Source of the DNA: Minisyncoccota bacterium
GTDB taxonomy: Bacteria; Patescibacteriota; Minisyncoccia; Phycocordibacterales; UBA918
DNA length: 42,658 nucleotides
Direction: 5' to 3'
Assembly (NCBI GenBank): GCA_021129515.1
Contig: JAJOLD010000001.1
Coordinates: forward strand, 321,217 to 363,874
Below are positions 22,032-30,222 of the stretch, one piece after another. Both the position numbers and the translations under genes were made by a program. The notes beneath the pieces were generated by a model. It was not told the origin of the DNA and did not search any database. It saw only the letters and a program-made list of their open reading frames with translations. The first letter of the stretch is position 1, and each line of letters starts with the position of its first letter.

Positions 22032-22531
22032 AATGCTTCTATAGTAGCATCCAATTCGGAAAGCGAGGCAATAGACGGGACCGTGCGTGTGGTTGGATAG
22101 TGTGCTGACCGACCTATATGCACTACATGCACTTCTGGACAGCGCGCAGCCACTGCTGAGAGATGCTTGTCCATATCATCAACAAATACAGTCTCACCAT
22201 CAGCCAAAGAGACGACTGCATCGACCTTTGTATCCTCAACAACAATCACATCAGCGACATACGCATCAACCCGACTTTTGGCAATCTTTGCACTTTGGTA
22301 GGCGCGGTCATATACACTTTGAAAACCGGTACATGAAGAAACAATATACATATCTTCTTTAGCATGTGTTTTTAAAAATGTCAGTGCATCGGAGAACACA
22401 AATCTCGAGGCATCAACCTTCTCTAAGCTCTCAGGAGTTCCGAGAGCATACCCAGCCTTGAGCACTGCCTTTTTGAAAGCATCCGTATCAAAAAGTGTTC
22501 TATCAAAATCAAGGAGATAACGCATATGCAA
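22022..22531 (-). CDS. HAD-superfamily hydrolase-like protein
   Basis: YLLDFDRTLFDT motif I, FVDDMDKHLSAV. Confidence 0.7.
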   Translation of the reverse strand: MHMRYLLDFDRTLFDTDAFKKAVLKAGYALGTPESLEKVDASRFVFSDALTFLKTHAKEDMYIVSSCTGFQSVYDRAYQSAKIAKSRVDAYVADVIVVEDTKVDAVVSLADGETVFVDDMDKHLSAVAARCPEVHVVHIGRSAHYPTTRTVPSIASLSELDATIEALCR

Positions 22532-22534
22532 ACA

Positions 22535-23536
22535 TTATAATAAATCAATGATTGTCCCTGCGATTTTGCGTGCATCATGGCGAATCAAACTCCGCTTCAA
22601 TACATCCCCCTTAGCAGTTGTCACTGCTTCGGTTGCCAGAAAATCATCTTTGATGACCTTGCACCGAGCACCATCACAGTTCACTTCGACCGGATACTCG
22701 TTTTCAGTCGCGTAGCGAGCAAGGAGCTCTTCGGGAAGTGGCGCGGTGTTTGAGAGCATGACATCTGGCTCTCGACCTATGAATCGTGTAATTTCTGCAA
22801 GCTGCTCCTTGGTACCCATACCACTAGTCTGCCCAACCTTCGTCATAAGACTCGACACATACACCACCTGTGCGCCTGAGCGGCGGATGGCCTCGGGCAC
22901 TCCATCAACCACACAGTTTGCAAGCACGCTGGTGTAGAGGTCACCAGGCCCGAGTACAATGATGTCGGCATTGAGAAGTGCATCTTCTGCTCGGGTGTTC
23001 ACTGATGCATGCGGGATAATGGACAAATCAGTAATTCGTTTTGTGTCTTTGTGTGCTGGTTCGTCGATATGATGCTCCCCCACCAACTCAGACCCGTCAT
23101 CATACGTAGCAACCAAATCCACTTTCTCAGTAGTGACCGGTACCACCCGCCCGTGTACTCGGAGCACCCGCGCAGCAGCAGAAATCGCTGCTTCTTCGCT
23201 TCCCAAAATATCAGTGAGTGCAACAAGGAGTAGGTTTCCAAAATTATGTCCATTGAGCCCTGCACCCTTATCAAACCGATATAAAAAAAGCTGTCGCAAC
23301 AGTTCGTCATGGTCACCATTTTCTCGCGCAAGCGCAACGAGCGACATGCGCACGTCTCCCACCGGCAAGCACCCAAACTCATCACGAAGCACACCCGTAG
23401 AACCTCCCGCATCAGCCATAGTCACCACCGCAGTTACATCCACCTGCTTGCGATACTGCTTTAAACCCGAGAGCACCGCAAACGTTCCCGTACCCCCGCC
23501 GATGACTACAATTGACCTTTTATCTATCATTATCAA
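22535..23536 (-). CDS. YvcK/GlmR family gluconeogenesis factor (CofD-like)
   Basis: VVIGGGTGTFAVLSGLKQYRKQVDVTAVVTMADAGGSTGVLRDEFGCLPVGDVRMSLVALA; GPGDLYTSVLAN. Confidence 0.9.
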   Translation of the reverse strand: MIMIDKRSIVVIGGGTGTFAVLSGLKQYRKQVDVTAVVTMADAGGSTGVLRDEFGCLPVGDVRMSLVALARENGDHDELLRQLFLYRFDKGAGLNGHNFGNLLLVALTDILGSEEAAISAAARVLRVHGRVVPVTTEKVDLVATYDDGSELVGEHHIDEPAHKDTKRITDLSIIPHASVNTRAEDALLNADIIVLGPGDLYTSVLANCVVDGVPEAIRRSGAQVVYVSSLMTKVGQTSGMGTKEQLAEITRFIGREPDVMLSNTAPLPEELLARYATENEYPVEVNCDGARCKVIKDDFLATEAVTTAKGDVLKRSLIRHDARKIAGTIIDLL

Positions 23537-23705
23537 TTACAACTAGTATACGCGCTTCATTGGTACACAACCAAACACAAACAATGGATATTGTATCTTG
23601 TCAAACAGTTGGTCGTATAAAATGTAACAACGTATATGCTTTGTTCGTTGTTATAGCAATATACATCAGCTGTATAAATTTGATACACTTTCACTACGAT
23701 TACGT

Positions 23706-24248
23706 ATGCATATAACTATCGCAACACCATTGTTTCCACCTGACCAAGATGAAACTGCACGCTATACCAAAACACTTGCAGCATCACTCGGAAAAGAAGA
23801 CACGATAAGCGTCCTATTATACGGCTCACTCCCTGAGTCGGTGACCAATACTGCACTCATTACCATTTCTAAAAATACCCCTCTCCCCATTCGAATGTTC
23901 TCATTTGCTTGGAAACTTATTTTTTCACTCAAAAAAACAGACATGCTGTATGTAATCAACGGACCTTCAGTTGAATTTCCCGTACTACTCGCTTCATACA
24001 TCAGAAACATACCGATTATATTGATAATCGCTGATATGCATGCACACACCACAACAATACACAATAGCTTTACACATCAGGTACATCGAGCGCTTGTCCG
24101 TCGATCAGTTGCAACAGTATCTGCACAACACAGCATGCTTGTGCGTCCTGTACTGCATCCACTTGAAAACTATCCTACAACTGCCATGGAAGCCTATGAG
24201 CGTAGCTGGAAAAATCATCTTATGGAAATTAAAAATAAGTCGATATGA
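23706..24248 (+). CDS. stand-alone GT4 N-terminal domain-like protein
   Basis: MHITIATPLFPPDQDETARYTKTLAASL resembles the GT4 donor-less N-terminal lobe; no C-terminal lobe follows. Confidence 0.55.
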   Translation: MHITIATPLFPPDQDETARYTKTLAASLGKEDTISVLLYGSLPESVTNTALITISKNTPLPIRMFSFAWKLIFSLKKTDMLYVINGPSVEFPVLLASYIRNIPIILIIADMHAHTTTIHNSFTHQVHRALVRRSVATVSAQHSMLVRPVLHPLENYPTTAMEAYERSWKNHLMEIKNKSI

Positions 24249-25333
24249 CATTTACCCAAAAGACATGGCAAGAATTTGTTGCGCATGAAAAAACATCCCT
24301 GCAGCCTTTTCTTACAAAACATAACCTCGTACTTACTCCCGAGCAACCGCATATTTCTGGCGAACGCTTTCTTATGAGTGGACCAAAGGTAGTACTACTT
24401 GCAACCAACATGCAGGGCGTGCCGTACGTCATTAAAACAACTGAAAATCCAGAAAGTAAAAAAGAAATTGAGGCTGAGCGACATACGAACACGATCCTGA
24501 AGGAACTTCCTTTTGCATATAAGAAAATTCTTTCCCCTTCAGAGCACATTTACACGAAAGAAGGAAAACGTATCATTATCGTGACTGAGTTTATAAAAGA
24601 AACGACTCCTTTTTTGACACTTTCACTCAAGAAACAGTTTGACCTTATCCTTGGTGCATTCACCATGCTTGCAGGAGCACATGCAACCACGGCATCACAC
24701 CAAAAAATCACACAATATTCATTTGATGTCTGGGATGCAGATGCCTATAAAAATGCAGCATCACGCTTTGTGCACAATGCTGGAATTTGTAGTGATGTAT
24801 CGTCCACACTTCTCACTACACTCAAGAAAGCCATACGACTCTTTAATAGTAATCCTGATACCATTACGCGTTACTGTGGTTTTTTGACACACAACGACTT
24901 TGTTCCACATAATTTCCGATTTTCAGGAGATGCAATCTATCTTATCGATCAATCATCCTTAGTATTTGGCAACAAACATGAAAGCTGGGCACGACTTATG
25001 AATTATATGAACCTGCATAATCCAGCGCTTGAAAGAGCGCTTGATACATTTGTACTTAAAAATTATGCATCAGAAGAATATGACTCTCTGCGTAGTATGC
25101 GTATCTATAAACTCATTGAGCTGCTTTCATACCACTGCAATGCAGTAAAAACGAGTTCGGGAGATATACAAACCTTGAGCAAAGCACGTGTTTGTTTCTG
25201 GGAAGCTGTGTTGGTAAGTATTTTTGAGAACAGTCAACTTCAGGAACATATCCGTACACAGTACATCGCACAACGCAATAATCTTCGAAGTACTGCAGAG
25301 ACTGCACGACAGAAGACACTCGGACAGCTCTAG
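24245..25333 (+). CDS. aminoglycoside phosphotransferase-like kinase
   Basis: LTHNDFVPHNFRFSGDAIYLIDQSS (HxDxxxxN...IDxx) catalytic motifs; 4 nt overlap with the previous gene. Confidence 0.6.
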   Translation: MTFTQKTWQEFVAHEKTSLQPFLTKHNLVLTPEQPHISGERFLMSGPKVVLLATNMQGVPYVIKTTENPESKKEIEAERHTNTILKELPFAYKKILSPSEHIYTKEGKRIIIVTEFIKETTPFLTLSLKKQFDLILGAFTMLAGAHATTASHQKITQYSFDVWDADAYKNAASRFVHNAGICSDVSSTLLTTLKKAIRLFNSNPDTITRYCGFLTHNDFVPHNFRFSGDAIYLIDQSSLVFGNKHESWARLMNYMNLHNPALERALDTFVLKNYASEEYDSLRSMRIYKLIELLSYHCNAVKTSSGDIQTLSKARVCFWEAVLVSIFENSQLQEHIRTQYIAQRNNLRSTAETARQKTLGQL

Positions 25334-25334
25334 C

Positions 25335-26114
25335 TTATTCCACCATTAACAGCGAAATGAGGTCCTCAGCAGTTTTTCTCGTATTTCCTATAAATACACG
25401 CTGCGGACTTTTGCGTAATGCTGCGGTATTACCATCCTCAGTGAGTACAACACCTCCTTGTTCATACACCATACCTATTGCAGCAGCTATATCTCGCGTC
25501 GTAAATGTACCAGCAACCACTCCTTCAATACGACCCGACGCCACATAACACAATGCAAGCGCTGACGAACTAAAGTTTTTTGTTTTATGCACTGAACCCA
25601 AGAGGCGTTTAAACGATTCACCAGCCCACTCTCGTTGCTCATCTTTCCTGCCTGCTGCAAAGAGGACAAAACTGCTTTTGAGGTCTGACTCAATTGAGGC
25701 AACAACCGGTTCTCCGTTGAGGAATACCCCCTTCCCTTTTTCATATGAAAATAATTCACGTGTTGCTGGATCATAGACTACACCAAGCACAGGAGCGCCT
25801 CCCTCAAGGAGTCCGATAGAAATTGCATATTGTGGAATACCACGCGCAAAAGCTGCTGAACCATCAATCGGATCAATTGCCCATTGGCATTCATTACCCG
25901 CAACCTCAGAAGCTTCTTCGCTATATATCGTGTGTTCTGGGTAGTACTTTTGAATCTCAGCGGTAATAAAATCATTCATCTCTATGTCGAGACTCGTTAC
26001 TACATCTTTCGGGTTATCGTCTTTAAACGAAACGGAAAATGCTTCTTTTCTTTTTTCCTGTAGCATCTCCCCTGCACGAATAATAAGGTCGATACAAAAA
26101 TTGCAGGTTTTCAT
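25335..26114 (-). CDS. inositol monophosphatase / CysQ family phosphatase
   Basis: WAIDPIDGSAAFARGIPQYAISIGLLEGGAPVLGVVYDP; likely start MKTCNFCID at 26114 rather than 26264. Confidence 0.85.
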   Translation of the reverse strand: MKTCNFCIDLIIRAGEMLQEKRKEAFSVSFKDDNPKDVVTSLDIEMNDFITAEIQKYYPEHTIYSEEASEVAGNECQWAIDPIDGSAAFARGIPQYAISIGLLEGGAPVLGVVYDPATRELFSYEKGKGVFLNGEPVVASIESDLKSSFVLFAAGRKDEQREWAGESFKRLLGSVHKTKNFSSSALALCYVASGRIEGVVAGTFTTRDIAAAIGMVYEQGGVVLTEDGNTAALRKSPQRVFIGNTRKTAEDLISLLMVE

Positions 26115-26121
26115 GTTCTTA

Positions 26122-26622
26122 TTATGACAAAAACGGAAAGCCCAAGCCAGTTTCCTGACTTGGGCAATATAGGGTTTGTGTATACAGACCTTCCACACCA
26201 ACGTTGTTGAGCACAGTATACATGACACCATCAATTTCAAGCGAAGCCTGCTTACGCCCACCATGAGTCATTGCACATTGGTCCCCGTCGAGAAAATGGA
26301 AATATGGTGGTAAGAAAACATCCAATGGGGATCTGCCATCCAATATTTTCAAAGCAACTGGATGAAACACTCGGACGACCGCACCCAGCCCTCCTTGGGA
26401 TTGCCCCACTTCCTGCGCTGGTTGAAGAACCAAACGACCAGTCGAACGAGCTTCAAAACACGCATTGTCTCTAAAAGGAGACTCAAGGAATACACCGTTT
26501 CCGTCTTCCCAATATGCTCCTGTTATCCGCTCGGTAAACTCCTGGTGACTCCAATCGATATAGGATGTTCCTGAAATACCACCTCGACCTGTTTTTCTGT
26601 GTCTCAGAATGCCACAATAAAT
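26122..26622 (-). other. 166-codon open frame lacking an ATG/GTG start near its 5' end, in frame with the TAG of the upstream GT gene
   Basis: IYCGILRHRKTGRGGISGTSYIDWSHQEFTERITGAYWEDGNGVFLESPFRDNACFEARSTGRLVLQPAQEV...; protein-like throughout; first TTG only at 26433. Confidence 0.5.
26133..26165 (-). terminator. intrinsic terminator candidate
   Basis: GCCCAAG-tcaggaaactgg-CTTGGGC then TTTCCGTTTTT on the minus strand. Confidence 0.5.
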
Positions 26623-27834
26623 CTATTCTGGCAACACTTTCGCAAAGATTTTTGTTTCCATATTCGCTGCGATTGTTTCCCAGTTATACTGTTCTTCAAC
26701 CATCTTCTTGGTGTTCTGAAGCACTCTCTCTACCTGCTCAGGATGCTCCATAATGTCTTGCACTGCTGAGGCAATCTGTTCGGGACTATCGATATCGACT
26801 GCCCAGCCCGTGGTTGGTTTATCTGGATTACGCTGTGCATCAAACAGAAAATCTTTAATACCCCCCTGCTGCGTTGCAACCATCGGCAGTCCCGCTGCCA
26901 TGGTTGAAAGGAATGAAATTCCAAGTCCTTCAGAGCGAGACGGGAGCACAAACACATCAGCAATTTTTCGATACTTCGAGGTCATTGAACGGTCAACACG
27001 CCCCATAAACACAACGCGATCGGCCACTCCCTCTTCCTGTGCAAGTGCCTTAAGACTCTCCATATCAGGCCCATCACCAACTACAACGTATCGAACGTTC
27101 TCTGGCAGCAGCGCAACCGCCTTAATATTCATATCAATTGCCTTTTGATGTACGAGCCGTGAGACGCTCACCATGACAAACTCTCCTTCCTTCTTTCCAA
27201 CTTCCCGCGCAAGCGCATCAAGCTCAGCTTGGTCATACTCAGTATCAGTCGAGATTGACGCGCCGTTTGGAATAATCTCAAGAGGACCGGTAAACCCGCG
27301 ACGTAGCGCCCAGTCACCGAGGAACGTCGAGACAGCCTGCACGACATCAGCTTTTGTAAACGCACGTGAGAAAAATGGCCAGAGTGGCTTCATGGTTTTC
27401 TCAATCTGCTCTGGTGGATCCCCTTCCTGCAAGGTAAGTACAAACGGTACTTTTGGGTTACACATTTTAAAGATTGCGGCAGGAACACCACTTGAGTGCG
27501 CCATGAGCGCCCAGATGCCATCAAATTTATACTTAAGATGCAAACGCAGCGCTTCCCAAGCTGCAGCAAACTGAAAGAGGGGTTTATTTATATGAAGCGG
27601 CATCTTTCCGAGGTCCTCAAAGGTTGGATCTTTTCGAGTAATACCAATCCGATGTACACACACATTGCCAACCTGCTCAGTCTTGGCAACATTACTGTTA
27701 TACCGCAGCGTTACCATATGAAACTCATAGTCCTCTGGAGAGAATCGATCAGTCACTTCCTTAATTGCTACCTCTGCCCCACTCACGTGATTTGGGTAAT
27801 ACGCGAGACTGAGGATTAAAATTTTCTTTTTCAT
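26623..27834 (-). CDS. glycosyltransferase, GT4 type
   Basis: ILSLAYYPNHVSGAEVAIKEVTDRF; VMVSVSRLVHQKAIDMNIKAVALL; LPSRSEGLGISFLSTMAAGLPMVATQQGG. Confidence 0.9.
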   Translation of the reverse strand: MKKKILILSLAYYPNHVSGAEVAIKEVTDRFSPEDYEFHMVTLRYNSNVAKTEQVGNVCVHRIGITRKDPTFEDLGKMPLHINKPLFQFAAAWEALRLHLKYKFDGIWALMAHSSGVPAAIFKMCNPKVPFVLTLQEGDPPEQIEKTMKPLWPFFSRAFTKADVVQAVSTFLGDWALRRGFTGPLEIIPNGASISTDTEYDQAELDALAREVGKKEGEFVMVSVSRLVHQKAIDMNIKAVALLPENVRYVVVGDGPDMESLKALAQEEGVADRVVFMGRVDRSMTSKYRKIADVFVLPSRSEGLGISFLSTMAAGLPMVATQQGGIKDFLFDAQRNPDKPTTGWAVDIDSPEQIASAVQDIMEHPEQVERVLQNTKKMVEEQYNWETIAANMETKIFAKVLPE

Positions 27835-27835
27835 A

Positions 27836-28723
27836 CTAAGCTTTCTTTGCTGCTATATATACTTCTAGTGACTCTTTTGGTTTCCACCCAAGCGCAACTG
27901 TTTTTTCAATATTCAGATTCGCATACGGTCGACTCGTTTTACGAGACGGCTTTAAATCAACATCAAGTCCATAGAGTGCTGCAAGCTGTAGTGGTGAATA
28001 TGCTGCCTCAGCTGCAATACCATAGCCGTCACCCAGCCCTTCTTTACCGATACGCAACAATGCATCGACAGTATCACTCACATGCGTATAATTACGCGTC
28101 TGTGTTCCCGGCCCATTAACCGTGCATTTCTTACCATGCTTGTAGCACTGATAGAAAATTTCAACAACAGTACCATAACGACCTGAAAGTTCTCGTGGTC
28201 CATACACATTGTAGAAATATGAAATAGCATAGGACAAGTCATACCACCGTGCATAATTTGTTACCAACTCTGTATTAATAGCTTTACTCCATGAATATGG
28301 TGAGAGATTACGACCAGCAACACCATCGTCTCGGTCGGGAGCTCCTTTTGTTGAGGAACCAGCATATACCAGTTTACAGTTTTGAGTACGCCAAAATTCT
28401 AGAACTGCCATTGTTCCGTGTGTGTTCATATCAAAGACGAGTGCCGGCTCTTCCATAGCTACAGCGACACGTGAATACTCACCCAAATGAAATATAACAT
28501 CAACGGTCTCTGGCACGTGTGTTGCAATATCCTTCGTGTGTCCCTCCCGGTACTCCACCCCTGCAACATGGTTGTCCACTGAACCCGTGAAGTAGTTATC
28601 GAGCGAAATAACCGTATGCCCTTCTTTCGCTAATCGTTCACACAAGTGTGAACCCACAAAACCAGCCCCACCTGTCACCAAAATACACTGCGTTCCATCA
28701 AGTGCATGCTCAGCATCATTCAT
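27836..28723 (-). CDS. NAD-dependent epimerase/dehydratase (extended SDR)
   Basis: [46 protein letters not shown]. Confidence 0.9.
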   Translation of the reverse strand: MNDAEHALDGTQCILVTGGAGFVGSHLCERLAKEGHTVISLDNYFTGSVDNHVAGVEYREGHTKDIATHVPETVDVIFHLGEYSRVAVAMEEPALVFDMNTHGTMAVLEFWRTQNCKLVYAGSSTKGAPDRDDGVAGRNLSPYSWSKAINTELVTNYARWYDLSYAISYFYNVYGPRELSGRYGTVVEIFYQCYKHGKKCTVNGPGTQTRNYTHVSDTVDALLRIGKEGLGDGYGIAAEAAYSPLQLAALYGLDVDLKPSRKTSRPYANLNIEKTVALGWKPKESLEVYIAAKKA

Positions 28724-28758
28724 ATGTACCTAATAGTACCAAAAACACATCAAAAACG

Positions 28759-30216
28759 TTACTTATTTGGGGGTCGTGCATACACCGCAAGAATGCCCAG
28801 CACCAGTACCGCAATGAGTCCCAGGTATGGTAGACGCTCATTTTTGAGTGGTACGTGTGCTTGTTGTACTGATGCTGTGTGCTGCGCGTCGGCGGTCTTG
28901 GTTGGAACAACAGCAACATCTTGCACAGTAGGGGCAGCAACCTCGTGTACTGGCGGCACTGACACCGCATGCCCTACTACCTGTGCGCGTGGTACCACAC
29001 CCGTCTCTTGAACGACTGCGTTTTGGTATACAACCTCTGTTTCAGGTGCTTCTGCCACAACAAAATCGTGCGGAGCGCGTGCATACGGCATTACTGACGC
29101 AACCATTGCACCAGTGCGGTCATACACCGCAATCATCTTCCGCACATCCTGTTCCAAACGCTCTTTCGGAATCGTGATGGTTGCATGTGGAAGCATAATA
29201 GTATGTTCTGGGAAGGACATACGGACATCGCCCAATACAGACATACCCGACACATCAACCTCGTAGACGGCATCATTGTGTATCTGTATATCTCCATTTG
29301 CTGCGCGTGTGATTGAAAACGACATAGGCAACACCGTGAGTTCATGCCGTACTGCGGCTTTGTGTCTTGAGAAGGCACCCGATGCAACAACCACATAGGT
29401 TCCCGGATGCATAAACGTATGCTGTACGTTTGCTCCAGTAGCAGTATGCATATCACCAAAGTTCCACTGGTATACCAGTGAATCAATCCACGTTTTTCCA
29501 AGACCAGACCCTTGGACAGAAAAGGAAACTGGCTGCCCTACAAATGCAACCGATGGACCATACAGATCTAATGACAACGCGATATCGGGGAGTGTTAATG
29601 TAATACCTTTTCCAGTATTGCTTCTTTGTTCAGTGTCCGTCTCTGGTGCTGTTGTTTCACTATCAGACGCCGCATCAAGTGGTATCTCCGCTTCCTCCGT
29701 GTGTGCAGCCATAGCATCTTCTGTCGCCACCCCATCACTATTTGCATATCCTGGTGTTGCTGGCGCTGTCACCCACCCAGCGTTAGTCCGTTGCGCAGTC
29801 TCCTTGCTCGTATTATCACCACCAATCTGTTCCCAATTACTTCCCCCTGCCACCTGATCTTCAAGGGAGCCGTCGCCACGCACCAGGGACAGTGTCCGCC
29901 CATCATTTCCGAGTCCTCCGGTATATATCAAAAACGCAGTACCTGGTGCCGAAGAATCATCAGTCCGCTCAAGCACAGCATACTCCCCGCTTCCAATACT
30001 GCCCATGAGTGGAATTTCTAAGCCAACAGAGTCCGCAAGCATCCAGCCATCAAGTGCAACTGTGTCCGACCCACTATTAAAAAGCTCTATCCATTCGTCG
30101 TTTGCTGAGGCGTCGGTGCCCATCCAAGCAACCTCATTAATCAGTACCGCTGCGTATGCAGCTACTGGGCAAAATACTATGAGACCTATGCACGCCGAAT
30201 GAATGACTGTGGACAT
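28759..30216 (-). CDS. secreted/anchored lamin-tail domain + PKD domain protein with C-terminal TM
   Basis: Signal peptide, VLINEVAWMGTDASANDEWIELFNSGS (LTD), VYQWNFGD...HTFMHPGTYVV (PKD), C-term YLGLIAVLVLGILAVYARPPNK. Confidence 0.8.
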   Translation of the reverse strand: MSTVIHSACIGLIVFCPVAAYAAVLINEVAWMGTDASANDEWIELFNSGSDTVALDGWMLADSVGLEIPLMGSIGSGEYAVLERTDDSSAPGTAFLIYTGGLGNDGRTLSLVRGDGSLEDQVAGGSNWEQIGGDNTSKETAQRTNAGWVTAPATPGYANSDGVATEDAMAAHTEEAEIPLDAASDSETTAPETDTEQRSNTGKGITLTLPDIALSLDLYGPSVAFVGQPVSFSVQGSGLGKTWIDSLVYQWNFGDMHTATGANVQHTFMHPGTYVVVASGAFSRHKAAVRHELTVLPMSFSITRAANGDIQIHNDAVYEVDVSGMSVLGDVRMSFPEHTIMLPHATITIPKERLEQDVRKMIAVYDRTGAMVASVMPYARAPHDFVVAEAPETEVVYQNAVVQETGVVPRAQVVGHAVSVPPVHEVAAPTVQDVAVVPTKTADAQHTASVQQAHVPLKNERLPYLGLIAVLVLGILAVYARPPNK

Positions 30217-30222
30217 TATGTA

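Noticed and set aside
1-28723. Insertion sequences/transposases in the glycan locus
   Set aside because: No transposase motifs or flanking target duplications noticed despite the accessory-like content.
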